Assembly: GCA_934796165.1 (NCBI GenBank)
Contig: CAKVOU010000007.1
Location: 1-64,000 of the forward strand
DNA from: an uncultured Eubacteriales bacterium
GTDB lineage: Bacteria > Bacillota > Clostridia > Oscillospirales > CAG-272
Direction of reading: 5' to 3'
Length of the DNA: 64,000 nt
The first letter of the stretch is position 1; each line of letters starts with the position of its first letter. Of this stretch, positions 7,969 through 16,593 are shown in pieces. The notes under the pieces were generated by a model. The model saw only the letters and a program-made list of their open reading frames with translations. It was not told the DNA's origin and searched no databases. The position numbers and the translations under genes were made by a program.

Positions 7969-10773
7969 TCACTTTCTGTTATTTTCCGCGTCTGCTTTCC
8001 CGCCGGAAAGTTGCTTCAGTTCGCGGCGATCTCGCAGAATCTCATGGGGCCACTTGAATTTGAACTTGCGGACCGCGACATCCAGAAGCACGCACACGAT
8101 GGCGATGATGAGAAACACCATCCGCGGATCGGTCGTTTTGGAATAGGTCTTTGCGAAGGACGCATATGCCCCGACCGGGTCGGTGATGACCTCGCCGTTG
8201 CCGTTCTCTGCAAGAGAATGGAGCAGGAGCGTGCCCTCGTCCGCCGCGCGGAATGCGTCGTATTCCTCCGAATAGGAGAAGGTTTCATAAACCGTTCGTT
8301 CGGCAACCGTGTTGCCCGCCGCGTCCTTCTTTTCTACAAGGATGCGGTAAAGTCCGCCGCGCATGATGTGGAAATCAAAGCCCACATTGTCGCCGACCGG
8401 CGTGACGGGAACGTCTCCGCCGTAGAAATCCATGGCGGTGTCGGTAAGCGGCTTCACGGTGACGAGTACACTCTCCCCCTCGGCAAGCTGTGTGAAAACG
8501 TCAAGGCGTGTCGTGTAGTTGTCCTTGGTTGTCTTGAGGATCAGGTTCAGCCGGTCCGCCTCGATGGTATCGTCAGGTGCAAGGCTTTCCGCGATGTTCT
8601 TGATGAGCTGGACGCCGACGGGATCGGTCACGAAATCACGCGACCACGCACCGCCGAGATCCGACAGAAAGCTGCCGACGCGTCCGGCACCGAAATCCCA
8701 TTCGGCATAGATCGGAACGTAGTCGTAAATGAGCGGGACCTTCGCGCCCTCCTTGGTTTTGGTGCCGTAATATCCGCGAAGCACGGGGATCTTCATGGTG
8801 GAATCCATTCCCGCAAACACAGAGGTCTGATCCTTGATCTTCGGCGTAAACTCGATGTTGTCGCAGATCTCGGACAGCGTGACCTCGGCAAGGTCCTCGC
8901 GGGCGCAGGTCGTGATACGGTCCAGGTCGGACAGAGGAATATCGTAGAAATTGCCGTGTCCCATTGTGACCGCCTTCTTAAGGTCCTCCCGGCTGCCGCT
9001 CGTCATGCCGACCGCAAAGACGGACATGGTGGTGCTGTTCTGATTATAGTTGTAGGAAATGTATTTGCCGTAGTATTCCTGATCGGGATTATCCGTCTTT
9101 TCCAGAGGATCGGAAGGATTACCGTCGGTCACCAGCACGATGTGCCGCCGCTCGACCGGAATGGGAGCGAGCGCTCTGCCGGCACGGTCGATCGCACCGG
9201 AGAACACAGTGCCGCCCTGCCCTGCCGCACCGCCGCTATCCTGATTCCCCGCAAGCGCGCGGATGGTATCCAGAATCCGGTCACGCTGGGAGACAGGCAT
9301 CACGCTGATCTCCTCGGTCGCGGAAGTGCTGAAGGTCATGACACCGCAATAATCGCGGTCGGTCAGTGTGTTCAGGATTCCCTCCGCCGCCTTGAGCGCC
9401 GCCTCGTATCTGCCGCTGCTCATGGAGCCGGAGGCATCCACGACGATCATAACGGCAACAGGAGGCGTGTAGTCGATGACCTGCACGGGAAGCATCTGCT
9501 GGAACAGGCTGTCCGCCATATCCGTGCGGTTATATGCGTGCGGAATGGGGGTCACGCCGTCGGGCGCCAGATCATTCTTGCCGCCGGTGGTGAAGAGACC
9601 GCCGCCGAGGTTGTAAACGTAGTCATACAGCGACTCAACAAAGTTTTCGGGCATATCCGCACTGCAAAGGTCCGCGTTGGACAGGTTGACCAGCACGACC
9701 TCCTCATAAGCGGAAAGCTCACGCGCATCCTTCGGAATCAGGTCGGTGTCCGAGTGGATGTTGACCACCGTCACCTCATGCTCCTCTCCGAGTACGGAGG
9801 CAAGCGTATCGGCTTCGCCCCGGATATTCTCCAGCACCAGAACGTGTTCCAGTACGGGGATATTGATATAGGAATGGTAAAGGTTGTTGTTCTTCACGGT
9901 GTCCGAGTCGGTGACTGATTCCAGATCAAACCGGAGGTCATGGACACCGGCGGACTGGAAAACGTGCCGGAGCTCCACCGTCTGGACTCCGCTTTTGAGC
10001 GTGACCTGGTTGGAGCCGCTGTGATAGCCCATATCCGAGACGTTGACGGTCACAGTTTCCTCCGTGCGGAGGTTGGTCTCCACCGTCAGCGTGATCTTGA
10101 CTTCCTGCCCCACCACGATCTTGTCCGTGGGCATAGTGGCGTCAATGATCTGGATTTCCGGGTGCGAGGCGTTCGGGAATTCCACGGTATCCACCTTGAT
10201 ACCGCTCGCCGCGGCGAGCTTGACGGCGGAAAGCGCTTCCCCGTCGGTTTCAAGTCCGTCGGAGAGCAGCAGAATCTTTGCCGTCTTGGGGTTGGAGAAC
10301 TGCTCCGATGCAAAACGGATGGCGGACGCGATGTCGGTCGCCGAGGTATCCGGCTTGTCCGCGGAAAGGTACTTCCGGTAGGTGTCACGGGTATTTTCGG
10401 ACAGCGGTGCGGCATAGACCGTGCCGTAACCGAAGGTGATGACACCGACCTTGTAATTCTTGTCGCAGGCGTCGATCACGCTGCGGACGAAGTCGTCACG
10501 CGATTCCGCCGACTCACTGCCGCTGTCGGAAAGATCGACGAGCACGAGAAGCTCGTTGTTCTTGTTCGGCAGCTCGTAGGAAAAGGAAATCCCTGCAATC
10601 AGGAGAACGCAGAGCGTCACCGCGAGCGCGTGGGTCACGACGGAAATGACGCGGTTGCGCGTCCGGCGGAATTTCTTCGTCAGCCGGAAAAACGGAATGA
10701 GGGTCAGTGCAAGCGCCGGGACCAGAAGGAGAAGCAGCCACGGGTTGGCAAAATCAATTCGGAAGTGTGACAT
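7969..10773 (-). CDS. Membrane protein with two VWA domains
   Basis: A 934-residue protein with two N-terminal membrane segments (about residues 10-60), a first VWA-like domain with a degenerate metal site (VDLSDSGS), a middle region resembling the glutamine-amidotransferase-like fold common in such proteins, a second VWA domain with a proper MIDAS motif (DASGSMS), and a C-terminal membrane helix (MVFLIIAIVCVLLDVAV). VWA domains bind protein partners through a metal ion, outside the membrane in this topology. I use the internal ATG at 10773 because AAAGGAG lies six bases before it and it falls just after the upstream stop; the longer frame to 10821 would overlap the neighbour without a ribosome site. 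It belongs to the MoxR-DUF58-VWA operon. Confidence 0.85.
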   Translation of the reverse strand: MSHFRIDFANPWLLLLLVPALALTLIPFFRLTKKFRRTRNRVISVVTHALAVTLCVLLIAGISFSYELPNKNNELLVLVDLSDSGSESAESRDDFVRSVIDACDKNYKVGVITFGYGTVYAAPLSENTRDTYRKYLSADKPDTSATDIASAIRFASEQFSNPKTAKILLLSDGLETDGEALSAVKLAAASGIKVDTVEFPNASHPEIQIIDATMPTDKIVVGQEVKITLTVETNLRTEETVTVNVSDMGYHSGSNQVTLKSGVQTVELRHVFQSAGVHDLRFDLESVTDSDTVKNNNLYHSYINIPVLEHVLVLENIRGEADTLASVLGEEHEVTVVNIHSDTDLIPKDARELSAYEEVVLVNLSNADLCSADMPENFVESLYDYVYNLGGGLFTTGGKNDLAPDGVTPIPHAYNRTDMADSLFQQMLPVQVIDYTPPVAVMIVVDASGSMSSGRYEAALKAAEGILNTLTDRDYCGVMTFSTSATEEISVMPVSQRDRILDTIRALAGNQDSGGAAGQGGTVFSGAIDRAGRALAPIPVERRHIVLVTDGNPSDPLEKTDNPDQEYYGKYISYNYNQNSTTMSVFAVGMTSGSREDLKKAVTMGHGNFYDIPLSDLDRITTCAREDLAEVTLSEICDNIEFTPKIKDQTSVFAGMDSTMKIPVLRGYYGTKTKEGAKVPLIYDYVPIYAEWDFGAGRVGSFLSDLGGAWSRDFVTDPVGVQLIKNIAESLAPDDTIEADRLNLILKTTKDNYTTRLDVFTQLAEGESVLVTVKPLTDTAMDFYGGDVPVTPVGDNVGFDFHIMRGGLYRILVEKKDAAGNTVAERTVYETFSYSEEYDAFRAADEGTLLLHSLAENGNGEVITDPVGAYASFAKTYSKTTDPRMVFLIIAIVCVLLDVAVRKFKFKWPHEILRDRRELKQLSGGKADAENNRK

Positions 10774-10787
10774 TGCAATCTCCTTTC

Positions 10788-12722
10788 TTACTGGCGGTTT
10801 TCTCTTGCGTGGAGCCACCACTCAAGGCACAGAAGCAACAGTGCCGCGGCGGCGATCCACAGAAGCAGGTCGTAATTGACCCCGACCGTTGTGGTTTCAC
10901 TGCGGAGGAGCGGAAGTTCGTCCACCCGGCGGGAAAGGTCGCTCTGCTCTTTCGGAATGTGTACGAAGAACTGTTCGACCTGCGCCTCACCGCGCATATT
11001 GATCTGAGTCAGGGTATAGTCGCCCGGCTGGTTGACCGTTACGGTCGCGGGAAGTGTTTCAAGGGTGGTCTTGGAGAAACCGGGACCATCCAGCGTCAGT
11101 CCGTCGCCGCGGGCGTTGATCTTAACCGTGTCACCGACCTCAAAGGCATTGCCCTTGAGAGTCGCCGGCAGGAAGTGATCATAGATGTTATGAATGAGCA
11201 TCGGGAAATCCACCACGACGCCGAGGCTGGAATAGTTGAGGTCCAGCGCCAGGACGATCACCTTTTCGCGGGCATCCTCGCGCACGAGGATCACCGGGTC
11301 GCCGTGATAGTACATCAACTCCTCATAGCCGTCGCTCGACAGGATCTTGCGGTACTTTGCGACCGTGATACGGTTCGGGTCCATATTCGCAATGATGGGG
11401 TGTGCCTGTCCCGATGCAAGCGTGGAGTCGCTGGCAACCGTTATCGAATCGCCGAGGCGCAGTCCGCTTCCCTCGGGCGCCTTGTCGGGGTCGATCAGGA
11501 GCACCACGCCGTCGGTCGGAAGGATCTCGGGCATCTGATGCTCGTAAATGTAAAGGTCATACCCTTCACTCGCCGCCGACGCGGGAGCGACCTCGCGCAA
11601 TTCGATGTTGTAAAGATTTTTTTCGGTCTCGCGGAGCGTGCGCAGAATGCCGGCAAAGTAGTTGTTCGGCTTGGTGCTTGCGTACTGGATCCGCAGAACG
11701 GGCTTCTCGCCGCCGTAGACGTTGTAGGTGTTGTCCCGCTCAAAGCTGTCCGCCTCGTCCACGTGGACATACATATATTCAAAGGAAACGATCGGGTCGC
11801 CGTTGCCTTCAAAATCCGCAGTCGTGAAGATGAGGGTCTTTTCCGGCATGGCGTCGCTGAAGTATTCGGTCCTGACCGCCGTCAGATTCTTGCCGGGCGA
11901 GGTCACCTTGCCGTCCTTGTCGGTCTTCTTGTTGACCCCGTAGAGCTCGCACACCACGGAGACGGATTTGGATCTGCCGAAGCAGCCGATTTCCACGGAG
12001 AAGGAATAATTGTTGGTATCAAGCAGTGTGGGCTTGCAGTCCAGCACCGCGACGTTCCAGTCATCCTCGCCGGACACATCCACCACGGTGAACGCGCCCT
12101 TGTCGATGTACTCGGTTCCCGTGAACAGAACGACCTCGGATTCGGAGTTGTGCGACAGAATCTCCTCGGCGAGCTTTGCCGCGCCGTCAAGATCCGCACT
12201 GCCGAAGCCGCATGCGGTATTCCCGTCGGTGAGCGCGTTCAGCTGAGAGCGCACGTCATCCAGATTTTCCGCGGTGGCGCGGGAGATGAGCAGGTACGCG
12301 TCGGAATCCGCCACGATGACGGAGATTGCGCCGTCCTCGCCCGCAAGCGTGGTCTCGGCAAGGTCCTTCACCTGCTTCACCGCGCGCTCAAACCGACTCT
12401 CGCCGTCCGACGTCACCAGCATGCTTGCCGACGCGTCGATGATGGCGATCTTTTCGTTTTTGGGGGTCGTCGTCTCCTGCGGAATGACCGGCTGCGCAAG
12501 CAAAAGCCCGAACGCAGTGAGGGCAAGCAGCTGGCAGAGGAAAATCAGAATATTCCGCAGCCTGCTGACCGGGAGACGCTTTTTCCTGTATTTCAGACTC
12601 AGCTTCCAGACGTAGGTACTGGAAACGAATTTCTGCTGATAGTTCGGCTTGATAAGATAGATAAAGATCAGCACCAGAACGCCGGCAAGACCTATCAGAC
12701 CGAGTGGAAGGAGTAAACTCAT
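10788..12722 (-). CDS. BatA-like membrane protein with VWA domain
   Basis: A 644-residue protein. The N-terminal ~85 residues carry two membrane helices with the pattern of the aerotolerance-regulator (BatA) N-terminal domain. Next comes a VWA domain with IIDASASM as metal site, a long extracytoplasmic region, and a C-terminal membrane helix (LLLWIAAAALLLLCLEWWL). The start at 12722 overlaps the stop of the DUF58 gene in an ATGA, implying translational coupling; the longer frame to 12818 would run into that gene. BatA/MoxR-type systems are thought to help assembly or quality control of envelope proteins; the target here is unknown. Confidence 0.85.
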   Translation of the reverse strand: MSLLLPLGLIGLAGVLVLIFIYLIKPNYQQKFVSSTYVWKLSLKYRKKRLPVSRLRNILIFLCQLLALTAFGLLLAQPVIPQETTTPKNEKIAIIDASASMLVTSDGESRFERAVKQVKDLAETTLAGEDGAISVIVADSDAYLLISRATAENLDDVRSQLNALTDGNTACGFGSADLDGAAKLAEEILSHNSESEVVLFTGTEYIDKGAFTVVDVSGEDDWNVAVLDCKPTLLDTNNYSFSVEIGCFGRSKSVSVVCELYGVNKKTDKDGKVTSPGKNLTAVRTEYFSDAMPEKTLIFTTADFEGNGDPIVSFEYMYVHVDEADSFERDNTYNVYGGEKPVLRIQYASTKPNNYFAGILRTLRETEKNLYNIELREVAPASAASEGYDLYIYEHQMPEILPTDGVVLLIDPDKAPEGSGLRLGDSITVASDSTLASGQAHPIIANMDPNRITVAKYRKILSSDGYEELMYYHGDPVILVREDAREKVIVLALDLNYSSLGVVVDFPMLIHNIYDHFLPATLKGNAFEVGDTVKINARGDGLTLDGPGFSKTTLETLPATVTVNQPGDYTLTQINMRGEAQVEQFFVHIPKEQSDLSRRVDELPLLRSETTTVGVNYDLLLWIAAAALLLLCLEWWLHARENRQ

Positions 12723-13615
12723 TTCATGATACCTGCTTTCAGAAGCTCGCTGAAAATCACGCGCTCGATCGGCTCCTTTGTATTCACCGTCAGGTAGCCG
12801 GCATCGCGGGACGAGCAAAAGGTTTTGATTCCGCCGAGAAAATCCTGCATTGCCTCACTGTACGCCGTCAGGAGTCCCGCGTTGATCTTGAGACGCATAT
12901 TGCGTTCGTCGAACAGATCCACCGCCTCGGAATCCATCAGGTTGACGTTTCCGGAATACGAGGGATCCAGCTCGTCGGGGGTCAGGACCTGCAGAAGCAG
13001 AACCTGTCTTTGCTTATATTTCAGATAGTCCACCGCCTTCTTCCAGTCGTTTTCGGTGAAGAAGTCGGAAATAATCACGCTGAGGCCGTCCCGGCTCCCG
13101 GTCTCGGTACCGGTCACCGCCGCGGCAATGTCCACGTCTCCGTCGAACTCCGTTTCCTCAAGGGAGGAAATGGCACGGAAGAACGCTTTTTTTCCGACAA
13201 GCGTTCCGAACGGATCCTCCGCCCGGTCGCCCTTCATCAGTTTGAAGGATACCTTGTCGGTGTTGTGCACGGACAGAAAGCCGAGTGCCGCCGCCGCGGC
13301 AATGGCGTAAGCCCCCTTTTTCTGATTGACCTTACCCATGGAGGCGGAGCAGTCAAGGAAGATCTGGGTGTGCATCTGCCGCTCGTCCGTGAAGAGCTTG
13401 AGAAAATATTTTTCAAACCGGCTGTACAGATTCCAGTCGATCCGGCGGATGTCGTCGCCGAGCATATACTCCCGGTAATCCGCGAATTCCACCGTCTGAC
13501 CGTAGGTCTTGACCAGGTGTTTCCCGCCGAAGAAGCCTTCGAGGTCGCGGCGGAGCGTGAGCGCGCAGGTTTCCAATCTGGAAAAGAACGCGTCGTTGAG
13601 ATATGAGGTCTTCAT
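12719..13615 (-). CDS. DUF58 domain protein of the MoxR/VWA system
   Basis: A 298-residue cytoplasmic protein with the hallmarks of DUF58: the DDIRRIDWNLYSR block (about residues 55-67) followed by a VWA-like fold with FLDCSASMG. DUF58 proteins are nearly always encoded next to MoxR ATPases and VWA membrane proteins, as here, and are presumed adaptors between them. No convincing ribosome site precedes the ATG at 13615, but the conserved N-terminus supports this start. The downstream BatA-like gene overlaps it by four bases. Confidence 0.92.
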   Translation of the reverse strand: MKTSYLNDAFFSRLETCALTLRRDLEGFFGGKHLVKTYGQTVEFADYREYMLGDDIRRIDWNLYSRFEKYFLKLFTDERQMHTQIFLDCSASMGKVNQKKGAYAIAAAAALGFLSVHNTDKVSFKLMKGDRAEDPFGTLVGKKAFFRAISSLEETEFDGDVDIAAAVTGTETGSRDGLSVIISDFFTENDWKKAVDYLKYKQRQVLLLQVLTPDELDPSYSGNVNLMDSEAVDLFDERNMRLKINAGLLTAYSEAMQDFLGGIKTFCSSRDAGYLTVNTKEPIERVIFSELLKAGIMK

Positions 13616-13767
13616 GCGTTAAAAACCCGTCTTTTGCGCTTTTTCTCTCTGTGCAAAAGTTCCTTTCTTTCGTATCCTGCGGTCACCGGCTCCCGCAAAG
13701 GGTCTTAGCCCTTCCCCGGCACCGGCTCCCGCAAAACGGCGGAGCCGTCCAAGCCTGAACGCTCCGC

Positions 13768-13795
13768 CGCCACCTGCCCCGTGGGGCAGGTGGCG
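13768..13795. other. 28-bp perfect palindrome between moxR-type and DUF58 genes
   Basis: CGCCACCTGCCCCG (13768-13781) is followed directly by its reverse complement up to 13795. It lies in the 225-bp gap inside the operon, with two copies of a ccggctcccgcaaa element upstream (around 13686-13737). No T tract follows, so it is more likely an mRNA-processing or stabilising hairpin, or a dispersed palindrome, than a terminator. Confidence 0.5.
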
Positions 13796-13840
13796 AAAAC
13801 ACAGGGCGCTTACGTCCCATGTCAGAGGTTCACGGGCTTC

Positions 13841-14905
13841 TTATGCTTTCTTTCCGGAGAAGAGTCCCTTTTTCTTTTCCTCTTTTGCGGTTGCGGCTTC
13901 CGCCTTCTTTTCGCTGATGCCGAAGCGTCCGGAGACCTCTTCGATGATCTCCTTTACGATGGTATCCGGCGAAACGCGGTCCGCGATTGCCTCAAAGTTG
14001 AGCTTCATACGGTGGCGCAGAACGGGGATGGCAAGCGAGTTGACATCGCCGAAGGACACATTGAAGCGACCCTTCATGAGCGCCTTGACCTTTGCCGCGG
14101 AGATGAGCGCCTGACCCGCACGTGGGCTGGCTCCGAGACGGACGTACTTCTTTGCCGCTTCGGATGCGCACTCGCTGTCGGCGTGGGTTGCCGAGCAGAG
14201 CGTCATCGCGTAGCGCATGACCTCCTCCGCGACGGGAACCTGATTTGCGGTCTCTCTCATGCGGAGCAGCTCCTCGCCGCTGCACACGGGCTCTGCGACC
14301 TCCGCCATGGTCTTCTGGGTCATGTTGACAATCGCCATCAGCTCGTCAAGTCCCGGGTTCGGAACGATCAGGTTGAACATGAAACGGTCCATCTGCGCTT
14401 CCGGCAGAGGATAGGTACCGTCCTGCTCGATCGGGTTCTGGGTCGCCAGCACGAAGAAGGGTTCCTTCATCTTACGGGAAACGCCCATGACCGTCACGGT
14501 GTGCTCCTGCATGGCTTCCAGCAGGGCGGACTGGGTCTTCGGCGTCGCGCGGTTGATTTCGTCCGCGAGCACGATGTTGGAGAAGATCGGGCCGGGCTGG
14601 AACTGGAAGCTGGAGTTTCCGTTCTCATCCTTGACGATGATGTTGGTACCGGTCACGTCCGCCGGCATCAGGTCCGGGGTGAACTGGATACGGGAAAACG
14701 GCATATCAAATACTCTGCCGAGGCTTCGGACAAGACGTGTCTTACCGACGCCGGGCACGCCCTCAAGCAGGACGTTGCCGCCCGCGATCATGGCAATGAC
14801 GGTGCCCTCCACGACCTCGGTCTGACCGATGACGTCGCGGCGGATCTGGGTGAAAATGTTCTCGCAGTTCTCGCTGAATTGGCGGATGCTTTCCTCTGTA
14901 ATCAT
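13841..14905 (-). CDS. MoxR-family AAA+ ATPase
   Basis: A 354-residue ATPase. Walker A is GVPGVGKT (about residues 56-63), Walker B is VLADEINRA, and sensor-type ATQNPIEQDGTYPLPEAQ follows, all diagnostic for the MoxR group. These act as chaperone-like ATPases that load cofactors or mature VWA-containing partners. The C-terminal ~25 residues form a charged Lys/Glu/Ala-rich tail (AATAKEEKKKGLFSGKK), longer than usual. The start follows AAAGGAAG. It stands second in the operon, ahead of DUF58 and two VWA proteins, the classic partners. Confidence 0.95.
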   Translation of the reverse strand: MITEESIRQFSENCENIFTQIRRDVIGQTEVVEGTVIAMIAGGNVLLEGVPGVGKTRLVRSLGRVFDMPFSRIQFTPDLMPADVTGTNIIVKDENGNSSFQFQPGPIFSNIVLADEINRATPKTQSALLEAMQEHTVTVMGVSRKMKEPFFVLATQNPIEQDGTYPLPEAQMDRFMFNLIVPNPGLDELMAIVNMTQKTMAEVAEPVCSGEELLRMRETANQVPVAEEVMRYAMTLCSATHADSECASEAAKKYVRLGASPRAGQALISAAKVKALMKGRFNVSFGDVNSLAIPVLRHRMKLNFEAIADRVSPDTIVKEIIEEVSGRFGISEKKAEAATAKEEKKKGLFSGKKA

Positions 14906-14970
14906 GGATTGTTTCTTCCTTTGCTGAATTTCAAATTTCGGATTTTGCTGTGTTCGGGAAGCGTCCCGGA

Positions 14971-16107
14971 TCAGATGCTGCCGTAGTATTTCTCAATGAA
15001 TTCCTTCAGATAATCCGGCAGCTCGCCGCCATTCCGGAGGATCTCCATTGCCTGGTCGTAGTAGATTTCGTAAACGTCGCGGTAATCGGTCTTGCCGTCA
15101 TAGGTCTTGCTGGCATCACCGGAGGCACCGCCGCCGGCGCCGTCGCCTCTGCCGTTGCCCTTGCCGTCGCCCTGCTGACCGCCGTCGCCGGTACCGCTGC
15201 CGTCACCCTTGTTGCCGCTGCCGTCACCTTCGCCGCCGTCTCCGTTGCTGCCGCCGATGGACGAACTGTCCTGATCATTGCCGTCAGGTGCGTCCTTGTC
15301 GTGGTCACCCTCGTCGGAGGAGGTGGAGTCATCATCGCCGGAGCCATCGCCGCCCTCGCCGATTTCCTCAAAGATCGCCGTTACGGTCAAATCCTCGGTG
15401 ACGTTCAGATCGGTGCGTGCGGGGTCCTCGATGCCGTCGCTCCATTTGACGAACACCCAGCCGTCCTCGGCAACCGCGACCACGGGAGATGCATCGCCGC
15501 CCGCAAGCACGGGCTGTTCGGGCTCACCTTCAATGTCGCCGCCGCCCTCAACGAGATAAGACACGTTGAAGTACCGGTCGGCAGCATCGTCCGAGGGCAG
15601 GATATCGGGGGACGGGAGGACTCCCGCGTCGGCAAGCGCCATCACGGTCGTCATGCCGGCGCCGCAGAGGACTGCAACGGCAAGCAGGACCGTCGCGCCC
15701 CGCCGGAGCGCGTACAGCGGGAAGTTCGCCTTTACCTGTGCCGGCGTGACGGAAGCAGCTTTTTCCTGCGCATCCGCACGCTGTCTTTTTGCAATATAGG
15801 AATCCTCGCCTGAAAGCTCCAGCATGGTCACGGTACGTTCCTCAAGACCCATACGGTCCATGCGGAGCGCAACCGTTCTTTCGGTGGGACGGAATTTCAG
15901 AAGGTAAAGCAGTACCGCGCTGACCGCGAGCACTGCGCCGCCGACGCAAAGCGGAAGCCATACGCCGGAAAAAGCGAAAATCCAACAGGCGAGCGCCGTC
16001 AGGAAGTCCGCCGCCGCGCCGATCATCAGCCCGAACGCAAGCGAGGACACAATTCCCTCTCTGACGAGCTTTGCGCGGTATTTTTTTAACATTTCATCAT
16101 TGTACAT
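14971..16107 (-). CDS. DUF4175-like membrane protein with InlB-type repeat and Gly/Asp linker
   Basis: A 378-residue protein. Two membrane helices lie near residues 15-65 and a third near 125-150. Next is an outside region with a divergent InlB-type repeat (GWVFVKWSDGIEDPARTD ... LTVTAIFEE), then about 85 residues almost entirely Gly, Asp and Ser, and a short helical C-terminus rich in Tyr and Glu (YRDVYEIYY). The start is the ATG at 16107, eight bases after AAGGAG; the ORF's longer form lacks a ribosome site. It is the first gene of the MoxR/VWA operon. Proteins with a similar end region accompany MoxR-DUF58 genes, so it probably belongs to the same envelope system; the name is tentative. 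Confidence 0.6.
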   Translation of the reverse strand: MYNDEMLKKYRAKLVREGIVSSLAFGLMIGAAADFLTALACWIFAFSGVWLPLCVGGAVLAVSAVLLYLLKFRPTERTVALRMDRMGLEERTVTMLELSGEDSYIAKRQRADAQEKAASVTPAQVKANFPLYALRRGATVLLAVAVLCGAGMTTVMALADAGVLPSPDILPSDDAADRYFNVSYLVEGGGDIEGEPEQPVLAGGDASPVVAVAEDGWVFVKWSDGIEDPARTDLNVTEDLTVTAIFEEIGEGGDGSGDDDSTSSDEGDHDKDAPDGNDQDSSSIGGSNGDGGEGDGSGNKGDGSGTGDGGQQGDGKGNGRGDGAGGGASGDASKTYDGKTDYRDVYEIYYDQAMEILRNGGELPDYLKEFIEKYYGSI

Positions 16108-16593
16108 GGTATCATCTCCTTGTCTGTATTCATCTGCCGCCTGTACCGGTGACAGACGCATCAAGGTGGGAGGTTGGTTACCGGCTTATGCCGATGAGAA
16201 CCGGGCATCGGACCGGAACCCGTGCTCTCCGCCTTTTTCTTTCAGACGAAGGCGGAAAACGTATGTTCCGCTTTTTTGCCGCATTGCGTTCCGGTTTTCG
16301 CAAATGTCATCCGGAAGGTGCCGTTTTCTCCGTTGTGTCACAGCAACACCACGCAAACATACAAAAAAGCAGGAAAATTGACGGTTCTCTAAAAACGACA
16401 GTAAGCATTCGCCGGGGAGAGTCCTCCCGACGAATGCTTTTCTGTCTCTATTGTATCAATCAAAAAGTCTTTGGGAAATGCACACTGTACCGCGGTTCGT
16501 CCGGAAATCCGGAGCATTGCCGCGGCGGTTCCCTGCCCGCGCGGCTTGCGCTCCGGGAGCCACCGGAGTCAGCCGCGCGTTGTGGAATCTGCG
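16108..16593. other. Intergenic region with two hairpins, no gene seen
   Basis: Holds the upstream region of the MoxR operon (no clear sigma-A promoter found) and the tail of the giant repeat-protein gene. A nested hairpin lies at 16539-16578 (GCGCGGCT paired with AGCCGCGC) just after that gene's stop, and a terminator-like hairpin at 16403-16440. Confidence 0.6.
16403..16440. terminator. Terminator-like hairpin downstream of the giant LRR gene
   Basis: AAGCATTCG pairs with CGAATGCTT, with an inner CGGGGAG/CTCCCG stem. T-rich sequence follows on the plus strand (ttttctgtctc) and, less strongly, on the minus strand. It sits about 150 bp beyond the stop at 16594. Confidence 0.6.
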
